NCBI RefSeq assembly: GCF_021390575.1
Contig: NZ_JAJEJQ010000004.1
Coordinates: 1-64,000 of the forward strand
DNA from: Paraburkholderia adhaesiva
GTDB lineage: Bacteria > Pseudomonadota > Gammaproteobacteria > Burkholderiales > Burkholderiaceae
DNA: 64,000 bases
Direction: 5' to 3'
Shown in pieces: positions 1 through 10,000 of this stretch (its first letter is position 1; each line of letters starts with the position of its first letter). A program made the position numbers and the translations under genes. A model generated the notes under the pieces. The model did no database searches. It was not told the DNA's origin and was given only the letters and a program-made list of their open reading frames with translations.

Positions 1-408
1 CGCCGCCTCCAGGCCGACGCGGACATCGTCACACCGACCGTCTGTCAGGATACCTTGCGAGCCCGCATAACCGCGCATCATCGGTAACGCCACCGCATAG
101 CCACGTGACAGAAAATAGTATGCGGAGAATGTAAACCGATACCGGGGCTGCTGGCTCGGAGGCTCGTTCGATGTTGCACCATGATTCATCACGGCAAGCG
201 GAAATGGCCCCTTGCCGTCAGGCACAATGATCGTCGTTTGCAGCCGTACGTCAGGGTCCGCGGACGGCACCATCACGACGCGCTCGTGCTCGAGCATCGC
301 GGGCGGCGCTTTTGATGCATCGCCCTCATTGGCGGCGAATACCGGCTGCGCCGTGGCGAACGACTGCAACAGAAATGCCACGATTACAATAGATTGTTTT
401 GACAGCAT
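1..408 (-). CDS. Secreted alpha/beta-hydrolase-like protein, N-terminal part (cut by window edge)
   Basis: This open frame starts at the ATG at 408 and runs off the left edge, so only about 136 N-terminal residues are visible. Residues 1-25 look like a Sec signal peptide (hydrophobic IVIVAFLL core, then ATAQPVFA). The following part has the layout of dienelactone-hydrolase/CocE-type hydrolases: a strand plus oxyanion-like turn (LAVMNHGAT), then a second strand after GYAVALPMMRGY. The nucleophile elbow and the rest of the triad lie outside the window, so activity cannot be judged. It is the last gene in the minus-strand run after the TonB-domain gene, about 113 bp away. It may be exported and act on esters or peptides, but the substrate is unknown. 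Confidence 0.6.
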   Translation of the reverse strand, partial: MLSKQSIVIVAFLLQSFATAQPVFAANEGDASKAPPAMLEHERVVMVPSADPDVRLQTTIIVPDGKGPFPLAVMNHGATSNEPPSQQPRYRFTFSAYYFLSRGYAVALPMMRGYAGSQGILTDGRCDDVRVGLEAA

Positions 409-521
409 TATTCTGGTTCGGTGAGCGAGTTATCCGCAATCGTTTCTGGTAAAGGCAGTGGACTGCACCACCAGCGGGTCCGCGTGTTCCCTTTGTTCCA
501 TTGTGCAGTCCCGCGCTGTCG

Positions 522-1817
522 TCAACCAGGCCGTACAGTAATCGTGAAACTTGCCGGTGCTTCTCCGTCAAAATCAGCGGGCATCGGGTCCGAGCGGCGC
601 ACGGCGCGCAGGGCCGCCGCATCCCAGTCAGCATTGCCGCTTGAACGGACAACGGTCGCCGAAACCAGATTGCCATTCGGCAGACAATGCACTGCCACGG
701 CGGTTTCAAGATGCTCCGTCGGCCCCGCCCAGACGATGTTGGGGCGGATGCGTCGCTGGATCTTTTCGGCATAGCTCAGATTGGCTGGCTCCGTCGGATG
801 GGACACGCCATGCAACGATGCCAGGGAAGCAAACGCCATGATTTGCACGAGGACCTGTTTCGTGTCATCGTTTGCCGCGAGCATGGCCCAGTCACGATAA
901 GGCTGCGCTGTAGCCTGCAGCGCGTGCTGTGAAACACGCATGGCCCGGCACCAGGATTGCGCAGACATGTCAGTCCGGTGTGCCATCAGCGCGGCGACAT
1001 CGCCGGTTGCGGATGGATCACCCTTCAGCGCAGTTGCCAGCGACGCCGACATGGCCAGTTGGCCCTGCAGGCGCTGTTCGGGGGTAAGCTTTGGGACCGG
1101 CGTGGTCTGGGCCAACTGCTTCACAAGATCGAAGATCGTCTGCAGGTACGCTCGGAACTCATCGTCGCTCATTGTCTGGATCGACATGTAGCGTGACGTG
1201 ATGGCAACCGGGTTTTTCAGACCACCACAGTCGGGTGGCGCGTTGTCCATTGCAGCCACGCTGACATCAAATAGTCGCGCCCGATCGTCAGGCGAGAGCC
1301 TCGCAATGCCATCGAAAAAACTGGTCACACGTCCGAGTGCATCGCGAGCCGCATTGGCTGCGGGACTATTGCTTGCGACAGGAGCCTTCAGGCCTGCAAT
1401 GTAGCGTTTGATATCCGGATCGCCAGAGATTTCCTCTGCCCACTTCTTGATAATGTCCGCCCTGATTGAACCGGGCGCGATACTGAATCGCGCCATGAGC
1501 GCTTTGTCATCGAGTGGCGGCAACAGAAATGGTGCGCTCGCCAGGGGGGATACCCTGTCCGCAGGGGTGGCAGCTGTCGCCGGCATAACAAAAGCCGACG
1601 AGCTGGCGGAAGCCATACCTGCCGGAGAGAGGCCCTGTGATTCAACACCGGCGTTCGTCTCGGTAAGGGTCTGCGGCGGTACATAAGACGGCGACAGGGC
1701 CGCGTGTACTTCGCCCAGCCCGCCCAGCAGCGCCACGGGCAGGATGAACACTTTCATTCCGGTGATGCCGCCATCACGGCGGGCCCGGAGACCAAACGAA
1801 CGCATGCTGATTTTCAC
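522..1817 (-). CDS. Exported protein with C-terminal TonB-like domain
   Basis: Protein of about 431 residues. I chose the GTG at 1817 because GGGAG sits about six bases upstream; an ATG at 1757 just before the hydrophobic segment (KVFILPVALLGGLGEVHA) is an alternative. The N-terminus reads as a signal peptide with an Ala-rich cleavage region. The middle (roughly residues 100-340) is helical and unrecognised. The last 80 residues resemble the TonB/TolA C-terminal domain: a YAEKIQRRIRPNIVW opening, then strands ending with SSGNADWDAAALRAVRRSDP. TonB proteins bridge the inner membrane to outer-membrane receptors, but this one has no obvious proline-rich spacer. It follows the TolC-type gene in the type I secretion cluster, so it may help assemble or energise the envelope complex; that link is inferred from position only. 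Confidence 0.7.
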   Translation of the reverse strand: MKISMRSFGLRARRDGGITGMKVFILPVALLGGLGEVHAALSPSYVPPQTLTETNAGVESQGLSPAGMASASSSAFVMPATAATPADRVSPLASAPFLLPPLDDKALMARFSIAPGSIRADIIKKWAEEISGDPDIKRYIAGLKAPVASNSPAANAARDALGRVTSFFDGIARLSPDDRARLFDVSVAAMDNAPPDCGGLKNPVAITSRYMSIQTMSDDEFRAYLQTIFDLVKQLAQTTPVPKLTPEQRLQGQLAMSASLATALKGDPSATGDVAALMAHRTDMSAQSWCRAMRVSQHALQATAQPYRDWAMLAANDDTKQVLVQIMAFASLASLHGVSHPTEPANLSYAEKIQRRIRPNIVWAGPTEHLETAVAVHCLPNGNLVSATVVRSSGNADWDAAALRAVRRSDPMPADFDGEAPASFTITVRPG

Positions 1818-1909
1818 TGCCACTCCCTTGCGCAAAGATCGCCATTTTGAAGAATTTTCCGTGATGCCGGCTTCCTGAAGCGTGCTCGCCATCGCAACTT
1901 CATCGCGTT

Positions 1910-3367
1910 TTACGGTGAACCCTGATTGTCGTCGTGCGCCAGATCACTCGCATCCAGTCTCCCGAGCTTTGCCGCGAGATCGACACGCGCATTGTCCCAG
2001 TCCGCCAGCGTCTGGATGCGCCGCTGTTTCGCGTTCGCCAGCGCCGCCTGCGTGTTCATCAGTTCAAGGATATTGCCGACGCCGGCATCGTACCGGTGTC
2101 TCGCCGCCTTCCAGGCCTGCTGCGCAGTGTCGAGCAGTTGCGCACTGTTCTGCGCGTTGCGCGTCGCGCCCGTCAGCGCCTGGTAGCTCGTCCACACATC
2201 CAGCGCGACCTTTCGCCTTGCATCGTCAACGGCATCCTGCTGCCGCCCGGCCTGCGCCCGTGCCTGGTCGATCTGGTAATGCCGTCCAAACCCCTCGAAA
2301 AGCGGGATGCTTACCTGTACGCCGATATAGGCTTCATGTCCGGTCGCCGGATAAGTAGGCAGACCAAGCCCCATGCTTTCGGGCTGGTTGTCCGAGCTGT
2401 ATTTCCCCACCAGACTGATTGAGGGCAGGCCCTGCGCGCGCGTCTGCGAAACCTTCGCGAGCGCGGCGGCGTACTGCGCCTGCGCGGCACGAACCGAGGG
2501 ATGCTCGATCTGCACATCACGGATCAGCTGCGCAACCGGCTCGCTGAACGTCGCGTCTGTGCGGGCATCTTCGGTCACAGGCGGCACTTCCAGCGGCTCG
2601 GCGGGATCCAGGTTCATGTCCGACGCCAGCGTGCCCAGCGCAGCCTGCGCTTCGCTTTCGGCCTTCGTGAGGCCGAACACCGCCTGTTCGTGCTGCGTCT
2701 GCGCCTGCAGCGCATCCGTGACGGGTGCGATACCCCGGTCGGTGCGCGCCTGCGCGGCCACCATGCTCTGGCGTGTCATGTGCTCCACGTCTTTCTCTGC
2801 GTCGAGTTCACCGATCGCCGTCTGCACTGCATAGTAGTCCTTTGCTACCGTTGCGAATTCATCCTGCAGCGTCGCATCCTGTGTAGCGCGCGCCGCCTCC
2901 AGCAGCGCATTCGCGTTCCTGAGCGCCGCCTCGCGCCCCCCGAAGTCAAACAGCAGCCAGTTCAGCGATACGCCTTCCGAGCGCACCGTCGAGGTGTAGT
3001 CCGTGCCGAGCGTCGGGTGATTCCTGATATCGACCACGGAATTCTCGCGCACGCCCTGCCAGTTCGCGGAAACGGTTGGCAGGTATGCCGCGCGCGCGAT
3101 GCCGACCGCTGCTGCCTGCGCCTTGACATCGGCCCACGCCTCGCGGGTCTTCGGATTGCTGCACAGGGCCCGCTCGACGGCTTCGGACAGATGCAGCGGT
3201 CGCGCCGGTGCGCCGGTCGGGCAGCCGTCAACGGCCGGGAGCATGGCACCTGCCGCCGTAGAGGAAATGTTCCGCTCCGCGCGCAGCACGTCGAACGCGC
3301 CCGCTGTTTGCGCCGTCACCATCGCCACGCCGGACAGGATCACGATATGCAGCCGCCTAGCGTTCAT
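1910..3367 (-). CDS. TolC-family outer-membrane channel of a type I secretion system
   Basis: 485 residues, the usual size for TolC/OEP proteins. Residues 1-24 form a signal peptide ending near TAGAFD. Two helical-hairpin repeats follow, with OEP hallmarks such as LHLSEAVERALCSNPKTREAWADV in the first half and GVQVSIPLFEGFGRHYQIDQA in the second. The product should form the trimeric outer-membrane duct that takes substrate from the HlyD/ABC complex. Its start overlaps the end of the HlyD-type gene by 11 bp, so the two are probably translationally coupled, and the whole cluster is collinear with the metalloprotease gene. No defect is visible. Confidence 0.92.
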   Translation of the reverse strand: MNARRLHIVILSGVAMVTAQTAGAFDVLRAERNISSTAAGAMLPAVDGCPTGAPARPLHLSEAVERALCSNPKTREAWADVKAQAAAVGIARAAYLPTVSANWQGVRENSVVDIRNHPTLGTDYTSTVRSEGVSLNWLLFDFGGREAALRNANALLEAARATQDATLQDEFATVAKDYYAVQTAIGELDAEKDVEHMTRQSMVAAQARTDRGIAPVTDALQAQTQHEQAVFGLTKAESEAQAALGTLASDMNLDPAEPLEVPPVTEDARTDATFSEPVAQLIRDVQIEHPSVRAAQAQYAAALAKVSQTRAQGLPSISLVGKYSSDNQPESMGLGLPTYPATGHEAYIGVQVSIPLFEGFGRHYQIDQARAQAGRQQDAVDDARRKVALDVWTSYQALTGATRNAQNSAQLLDTAQQAWKAARHRYDAGVGNILELMNTQAALANAKQRRIQTLADWDNARVDLAAKLGRLDASDLAHDDNQGSP

Positions 3368-4778
3368 GCATGCTCTCCCGCGCCGTCTGCATCAGCGGAT
3401 CGAGGAAATATCCGATCACGCTGCGCCGCCCCGTGCGAATGTCGGCCGTCACCGCCATGCCGGGAGTGAGCGTAATCCAGCGGTTATCCACCCTGATCCG
3501 GTTCGTGTTCAGGCGGATGCGCACCGGGAAGGTCAGTCCGAGCTTTTTGTCCTGTACCGCGTCGTTCGAAACCTCGACCACCGTCCCGTCCAGGTAGCCG
3601 TAACGTGTATACGGAAATGCCTCGATCTTCACGGCGACGCGCTGCCCGACCTCCACGAAGCCCACGTCCCGGTTCTGCAGCCGGGCCTCCACCTCCAGCG
3701 CATCGTCCGGCACGACCTCCATCAGCGTCTGTGCGGTCGTCACCACGCCGCCGAGCGTATGCACGGCGAGCTGCTGCACCGTGCCCGCTACGGGCGCAGT
3801 GAGGCTCAGCAGCGCCTGGCGTGTGTGCGCCTTGGTTTCGTCGTCGCGGCTCTGTGTGGCCTGCTGGGTGTCCTTCTCCAGTTCGTCGAGCTGGTCGTGC
3901 CGGAACTTCGAGGCGGTCGCTTCCAGGTCCGAACGCTGCTCCGCGATACCAGCGGCCAGTTCCTTCGCGTGCGCACGTTGCGCAGTGAGTTCGTTCTCCT
4001 TGTCAAGTGCGCCCTGCTCCTTGTCCAGGTAGTCGGTACGCGCGACATATTTATCGCCAACGAGCGCCCGGTACGCGTCGGCCTGCTGGCGCGCCAGCGG
4101 CGCGGTCTGTTCCAGCTTCACAATTTCCGCGCGCGTGCTGTCCAGCTCGGCCTGACGCTTGAGCAGTTCCGCATGCGCGCTGTCATACTGGTCACGGTAG
4201 GCGAGCCACGCGCCTTCGGCCTGGTGCTGCGCATCCTGCATCCGGTCGGCCGCCGCGCCTTCGACCGGGGGAATCACGGGCGCGTGATTCTCACGCTGTG
4301 CCGTGAGCAGCGCACTGGCGCGCGCGGCGGCAAGTTCGGCATCGAGCCGGGACGACCGGGCCTTGTCCGCATCGGCCGCCGCCTGCGTGGTGTCCAGCAC
4401 CACCAGTACCTGGCCGGCGTTCACGCGCTCGCCGTCGTGCACCCGGATGTCGCGCACGACGCCTGTGATCGCCGGCTGGATCACCTTGACCTGGGCATTG
4501 GGGATGAACTGGCCGCTGGCCGATACCACGATATCGAGCCGCCCGGCCACACCGATCAGCAGCACCAGCAGCGAGAGGACCACGAGGACGCGTAGTGCCC
4601 ACCGGGGCGCGGGATGCACCGGTGTCTCGACCAGTTCCAGTTCGGCGGGCAGGAACGCGAGCTGGTCGGCGTCGCGCGGCGGCCGTTCCAGTTGCTCCCG
4701 CATCGACCAGACGCTTCGCCAGATGTGAGCGTAGTGGCGCATCAGATCGCCCAGGGCCTGAAGGCGCAGTGATTTCAT
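3357..4778 (-). CDS. HlyD-family periplasmic adaptor (membrane fusion protein) of type I secretion
   Basis: 473 residues. A cytoplasmic stretch of about 60 residues leads into one transmembrane helix (roughly residues 60-80). Then comes a split lipoyl/barrel-sandwich motif (TGVVRDIRVHDGERVNAGQ), a long Ala/Gln/Glu-rich coiled coil (about residues 130-310) and the HlyD C-terminal beta domain (GQRVAVKIEAFPYTRYGYLDGTV). This is the standard architecture of an adaptor that joins the ABC exporter to the TolC-type channel. The gene begins three bases after the ABC gene stop and overlaps the TolC-type gene, so the three are one transcriptional unit. The substrate is most likely the metalloprotease encoded upstream. 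Confidence 0.94.
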   Translation of the reverse strand: MKSLRLQALGDLMRHYAHIWRSVWSMREQLERPPRDADQLAFLPAELELVETPVHPAPRWALRVLVVLSLLVLLIGVAGRLDIVVSASGQFIPNAQVKVIQPAITGVVRDIRVHDGERVNAGQVLVVLDTTQAAADADKARSSRLDAELAAARASALLTAQRENHAPVIPPVEGAAADRMQDAQHQAEGAWLAYRDQYDSAHAELLKRQAELDSTRAEIVKLEQTAPLARQQADAYRALVGDKYVARTDYLDKEQGALDKENELTAQRAHAKELAAGIAEQRSDLEATASKFRHDQLDELEKDTQQATQSRDDETKAHTRQALLSLTAPVAGTVQQLAVHTLGGVVTTAQTLMEVVPDDALEVEARLQNRDVGFVEVGQRVAVKIEAFPYTRYGYLDGTVVEVSNDAVQDKKLGLTFPVRIRLNTNRIRVDNRWITLTPGMAVTADIRTGRRSVIGYFLDPLMQTARESMHER

Positions 4779-4780
4779 GA

Positions 4781-6898
4781 TCAGTCGTTCTGAAGGGCTA
4801 CGAGATGGGCGTAATAGCCGCCCTGGCTCAACAGGCTGTCGTGATTGCCCTGTTCGACAATACGCCCGTGGTCCATGGCGATGATGCGGTCCGCGTGCCG
4901 CACGGCCGAAAGACGGTGCGCGATGATGATGACGGTGCGCCCTGTGCTCATCGCCTTCATGTTGTTGCGGATGACCCGCTCGGTCTCAAAGTCGAGCGCG
5001 CTGGTCGCTTCATCGAAGATCAGGATGCGCGGATTGGTCAGCAGCGCCCGGGCAATAGCCAGGCGCTGGCGCTGGCCACCCGACAGGTTGCCGCCGTGCT
5101 CCCCCACCAGCGTGTCGTAGCCTTCAGGCAGTTCGCAGATGAACTCGTGCGCACCGGCCAGTTTTGCGGCGCGGATCACGGCGTCGAGCGGCGCGCCCGG
5201 ATCGGTCAGCGCGATGTTCGCCCGCACCGGGCGGTTAAACAGCAGGTTTTCCTGCAGCACGACGCCAACCTGGCGGCGCAGCCAGGCGGGATCGGCCAGC
5301 GCCAGGTCGATCCCGTCGATGCGCACCGTGCCCTGCTCGGGAATGTAGAGCCGCTGCAGCAGCTTCGTGAGCGTGCTCTTGCCCGAACCCGAACGGCCAA
5401 CGATGCCGATGACCTCGCCCGGGCGGATATCGAGCGATACGCCGTCGATGACGGGCGGGCCGTCAGGCCGGTAGCGGAAGCGGATGTTGTCCAATGCAAT
5501 GTCGCCCCGGATGGGCGGCAGCGCCTGGCGGCTTGCAGGCAGCTCGGTGCGGGTGTTCAGGATATCGCCCAGGCGCTGCATCGAGATGCCGATCTGCTGG
5601 AAGTCCTGCCACAGCTGCGCGAGGCGCAGGACCGGCGCGCTCACGCGTTGCGACATCATGTTGAAGGCGACCAGTTCGCCCACGCTCAGGTGCCCGTCGA
5701 TGACGAGCCGGGCACCGAAAAAGAGCGTGCCGAGCGTCACAAGCTTGCCGACGAGCTGGATCAGCTGCTGGCCGACGTTGCCCAGCTGGGTGACACGGAA
5801 ACCTGCGCTCACGTAGGCGGCAAGCTGTGATTCCCAGCGCCGCACGAACTGTGGTTCGACTGCCATGGCCTTGACGGTCTCGACGCCGGAGACCGACTCA
5901 ACCAGAAACGACTGGTTGTCTGCACCCCGGGCGAATTTCTCGTTGAGCCGCACACGGAAGGCCGGCACAAGTAATGCCGAGATGGCGACGTAGACCGGCA
6001 GCGACGCGACGACGACGAGCGTGAGCCAGACACTGTAGACGCACATGACGCCGATGAAGACGAACGAGAACGCCAGGTCGATCAGCGCAGTGAGCGCCTG
6101 GCCGGTCAGGAAGTTGCGGATGTTCTCCAGTTCGCGCACCCGAGCGACGGTGTCGCCAACGCGCCGCGCGCCGAAATACCCGAGCGGCAGTGCCACCAGA
6201 TGCCGGAACAGCCGTGCGCCGAGTTCGACATCGATGCGGTTCGTCGTGTGGGAGAACACGTAGTTGCGCAGGCCCGTCAGCAGCACTTCGAAAACCGAGC
6301 TGACGAGCAGCGTGATACATACGACATTCAGCGTGCTGTAGGTGCGATTGACCAGCACCTTGTCCATCACGACCTGGAACATCAGCGGCGAGACAAGCCC
6401 GAAGAGCTGCAGCACGAGCGAGACGCCCAGCACTTCGAGGAGCAGCCGGCGGTAGCGGACGATCGCCGGGATGAACCAGGAGAAATCGAACCGGGCCAGT
6501 TCACCTGCGAGCGATGCGCGCGAGGCAAAGAGGATCATCGTGCCGCTGCTGCGCGCGAGGACTTCCTCCAGCGGACGCACCGAAGGCGCGGCCGCACCTG
6601 GCTCCATCACGAGCGCGCTCTTGCCGTCCGATTTCGCGAGAATGAAGTGCCGTCCTTCGCGGTCAAGTACGAGTGCGGGCAGTGGCGTGCGCGAGAACCG
6701 TTCGGGGCGCAGGGCAACGACGCGGGCTTTCATGCCCAGACGGCGTGCGGCAAGCACAAGGTCCTTCGCACTGAAGGCTGACGCAGTGGCGGCATCATGC
6801 CGGATCTGCGCGGCATCGGCCGCGATGCCGTGAAAGCGGGCGATATCGACAAGCGCGGTGAGGCCCGCGTCGGGTGGGGGGGATACTTGGGTCTGCAT
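4781..6898 (-). CDS. Type I secretion ABC exporter with degenerate C39 peptidase-like domain (HlyB/PrtD type)
   Basis: 705 residues. Residues 1-130 are a C39-like domain; where a bacteriocin-processing exporter has its catalytic Cys this protein reads DAGLTAL, so it should bind rather than cleave its substrate, as in HlyB. Residues about 150-430 are a six-helix ABC transmembrane domain. The nucleotide-binding domain has Walker A GRSGSGKST near residue 500, signature LSGGQRQR near 600, Walker B ILIFDEATSALD near 625 and the H-loop IIAHRLS. It should energise one-step export of the neighbouring repeat metalloprotease, whose gene ends 112 bp upstream with a strong hairpin in between. Intact, with no unusual residues in the ATPase motifs. 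Confidence 0.95.
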   Translation of the reverse strand: MQTQVSPPPDAGLTALVDIARFHGIAADAAQIRHDAATASAFSAKDLVLAARRLGMKARVVALRPERFSRTPLPALVLDREGRHFILAKSDGKSALVMEPGAAAPSVRPLEEVLARSSGTMILFASRASLAGELARFDFSWFIPAIVRYRRLLLEVLGVSLVLQLFGLVSPLMFQVVMDKVLVNRTYSTLNVVCITLLVSSVFEVLLTGLRNYVFSHTTNRIDVELGARLFRHLVALPLGYFGARRVGDTVARVRELENIRNFLTGQALTALIDLAFSFVFIGVMCVYSVWLTLVVVASLPVYVAISALLVPAFRVRLNEKFARGADNQSFLVESVSGVETVKAMAVEPQFVRRWESQLAAYVSAGFRVTQLGNVGQQLIQLVGKLVTLGTLFFGARLVIDGHLSVGELVAFNMMSQRVSAPVLRLAQLWQDFQQIGISMQRLGDILNTRTELPASRQALPPIRGDIALDNIRFRYRPDGPPVIDGVSLDIRPGEVIGIVGRSGSGKSTLTKLLQRLYIPEQGTVRIDGIDLALADPAWLRRQVGVVLQENLLFNRPVRANIALTDPGAPLDAVIRAAKLAGAHEFICELPEGYDTLVGEHGGNLSGGQRQRLAIARALLTNPRILIFDEATSALDFETERVIRNNMKAMSTGRTVIIIAHRLSAVRHADRIIAMDHGRIVEQGNHDSLLSQGGYYAHLVALQND

Positions 6899-6941
6899 GC
6901 GGGAGAAACGGATTACACAGGCAAGGGCACATGTACGTCAC

Positions 6942-6982
6942 GCCCCTGCCGCCAGGCAGCTCAGGCCTGGCAGCAGGGGGGC
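6942..6982 (-). terminator. Strong hairpin between metalloprotease and ABC exporter genes
   Basis: The two arms CCCCTGC/GCCAGGC and GCCTGGC/GCAGGGG pair almost completely around a short loop. The hairpin lies about 30 nt after the protease stop codon on the minus strand. No U-tract follows, so it may act as a partial terminator, an attenuator or an mRNA-stabilising stem rather than a full stop. Such an element would let the substrate be made in excess of its exporter, as in the hlyCA/hlyBD arrangement. Confidence 0.5.
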
Positions 6983-7010
6983 GTTGTTAGTGAAATGGCC
7001 TGACGGCCTG

Positions 7011-10000
7011 TCAGGCAGCGGCAAGCAGCGTCTGGGGCTGCTCGATGGTTCCCGTTACGGTGGTGCCTGCCGACGACTGTGGCGCATAGGCCGCCATCGC
7101 CTGGATCAGCTGGCTCACTGCGGAGGACGACGTGGCCGACGCATTGCCGCCGTACAGCGTCTGGATGCCCGCCAGGTCCGTCGCATCAAGCGTGCGGTTG
7201 GTCGCGCCCAGCTCGTAGTACATGATCGAGTTCACGTCTGCGTTGCTGGCCAGACCCAGCGCGTGGCCGATCTCGTGCAGCACAACCTGCTCGAACTCCG
7301 CGTCCGTACCGGAGTAGGCCAGCTGGCCATCCGCATCCGTTGTCAGGGCATCCTGGTTCGGGTCCTCGATCCGGATCGTTGCACCCGATGCGAACACCCC
7401 ATCCTGGGCAGGCGTCGTGGTCATGCCCACGACGCCTGTACTGGCCGTATCCAGATCCGCGAGGCCGAGCGTAATGTCGGCCTGCGACGGATCCGCTACT
7501 TCCACGAACTGCAGGCCTGAAGCTGCCGCCCACGTTGCAAACGCCTGCTCGACCAGGATTTCCTCGGTGCTGGTCATATCGGCACTGAAACCGCTCGTGC
7601 TGTCACCGAAACTCCAGGTGACGACATTGCTGTTCCAGCTTGCCCCCTCGAATATCGATGTACCCGTTCCGCCCGACATGGATGAGAGCTGCGCTGCCAG
7701 TGCCGCTTCCTGCAGCCCGCCTTCTGCTGCCGTGGTGCCTGCCGCCGTCCCACCGCCGACTGCCTGGGCAGCCGCATCCAGGCCCGCACCCAGTGTCTGG
7801 TTGATGACGCTCTGGCTGCCTGCCAGACCGGCATATTCACTGAGGCTGTCTATGTCGTCGCCGATCGTATCCAGTTCACTGCCGAGATCGGCGAGGTCAT
7901 TCAGGCCGTAAAGACTATCATCCAGACCAGCCAGACTATCGGTGAAAGAGCCCAGATCCAGAACTGAATAATCGAAGCCCGATGCCAGAAGGCCATTCAC
8001 GTTCGCGGAAACGGCATCCCCCACCTGGGTAAATACCCACGGGTTCAGGATCGCATCGGGTGTTCCGGACGTGGCTTGACCCTGCGAGTTGATATTGACG
8101 TAATCAGTAACCTGGCCGTTATCGATGACATCCACCCTGTTCACATAGTGATTATTCGGGTCATCGTTAAAGAAAACCTCTCCCGTCACAGCCCCACCAC
8201 TTATCGTCGTGATGCCAGTGACCACGCCGCTCGACGTGTCGTAGAAGATGGTGTCGACCTGCTGGCCGTCACTGAAGATCGCCTGGGCTGTCACCTGCTG
8301 CTGGTCATTGAACCAGAAGTAGCCATCCTGCTGCGCCTGTCCATTAACGTCAGTGAAGGTCGCTTCGGTTTGCAGTACGCCGCCCTGATAGCTCAAGGCC
8401 GCCGTTTCCACGCCCGTTACGGCGTCGTACTGCTGCGTTTGCGTGAGCTGACCATTCTGGTAAAAATCCAGCTCCGTCCACACGCCAGTCGTCGGGTCGC
8501 GAACCTCGTTCTCCGTCACCTGGCCCGTGGCCGGATCGATCGACTGGTAGCCGGTCTGCTGGCCGTCGCCGAAAATCGACTGCGCAGTGACCTGCTGCTG
8601 GTCGTTGAACCAGTAATACCCGTCCTGCTGCGCCTGCCCGTCCACATCGGCAAAGGTGGCCTCGTTTTGCAGCGTGCCGTCCTGATACAGATAAGCGGCG
8701 GTTTCCACACCAGTCTCCGGGTCGTACAGCACGGTTTCCGTGAGCTGGCCATTCTGGTAAAAGTCCGTCTCCGTCCACACGCCGGTCGTCGGGTCACGAA
8801 CCTCGTTCTCCGTCACCTGGCCCGTAGCCGGATCGAAGTTCTGCCAGCCGTCCTGCTGACCGTTTGCGTTGAACAACGCCTGGCTGACCAGGTCTCCGTC
8901 CTGATAGTTGAGCTGTGCCGTTTCCGTGCCCGTTACCGCGTCGTACTGTTTCGTTTCCGTGAGCACACCGTTCTGGTAGAAGTCCAGCTCGGTCCACACG
9001 CCGGTCGTCGGGTCACGAACCTCGTTCTCTGTCACCTGGCCCGTAACCGGATCGAAGTTCTGCCAGCCGTCCTGCTGGCCGTTGTCGTTAAACAACGCCT
9101 GGCTGACCAAGTCTCCGTCCTGATAGTTGAGCTGTGCCGTTTCCGTGCCCGTTACCGCGTCGTACTGTTTCGTTTCCGTGAGCAGACCGTTCTGGTAGAA
9201 GTCCAGCTCGGTCCACACACCGGTCGTCGGGTCACGAACCTCGTTCTCTGTCACCTGACCCGTAACCGGATCGAAGGTCTGCCAGCCGTCCTGCTGACCG
9301 TTGTCGTTGAACAACGCCTGGCTGACCAGGTCTCCGTCCTGATAGTTGAGCTGTGCCGTTTCCGCGCCCGTTACCGCATCGTACTGTTTCGTTTCCGTGA
9401 GCAAACCGTTCTGGTAGAAGTCCATCTCGGTCCACACGCCGGTCGTGGGATCCATCACGTCGCTCTCGGTCACCTGACCCGTGGCAGGATCAATGGTCTC
9501 GTAGCTGGTCTGCTGGCCATCGACATAACCGGCATACCCGACCTCCTGCCCGTCCTGGTAGATGATGGTGGCGGTCTGCTCGCCGGTGGTCGGGTCGAAC
9601 TGGCGGTCCTGGGTCACCTCGCCGGTGCCCGGGTCAATGACCTCATAGTCGGTCATCTCGGTATTGCTGTTGTACAGCCGCACGCCATCGATCTGACCGT
9701 CCGTGTCGTAATAGTCGATTTCGAGCCACTGGCCTGTGTCCGGGTCACGGACTTCATCGGCTGACATCTGGCCCGTGGTCGGATCGAAGACGAGATAGTC
9801 GGTCTGCCGGCCCTGGTCGTTGAAGAGCGCTTCGCCCGTTATCTGGTTGCCGTCGGCCGGGTTGTCATCGTAACAAATGACAGCCGTTTCATTCCCGGTC
9901 TGCGGGTTCCGCTCGACATCCTGTGTAACCAGTCCGGTCGTCGGGTCGATCGTAATGTAGTCGGACTGCTGGCCATTGACGTAGTCGGCATACCCCACCT

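Noticed and set aside
3099..4595. Long plus-strand open frame opposite the HlyD-type gene
   Set aside because: Antisense of a clear adaptor gene, with no recognisable domain or ribosome-binding site.
8782..9438. CRISPR array from the regularly spaced repeats
   Set aside because: Units are 219 bp, contiguous, in frame and protein-coding, with no spacers or cas genes.
8076..9764. Repetitive plus-strand frame opposite the metalloprotease repeats
   Set aside because: Its repeats are just the complement of the 219-bp protein-coding repeats on the other strand.
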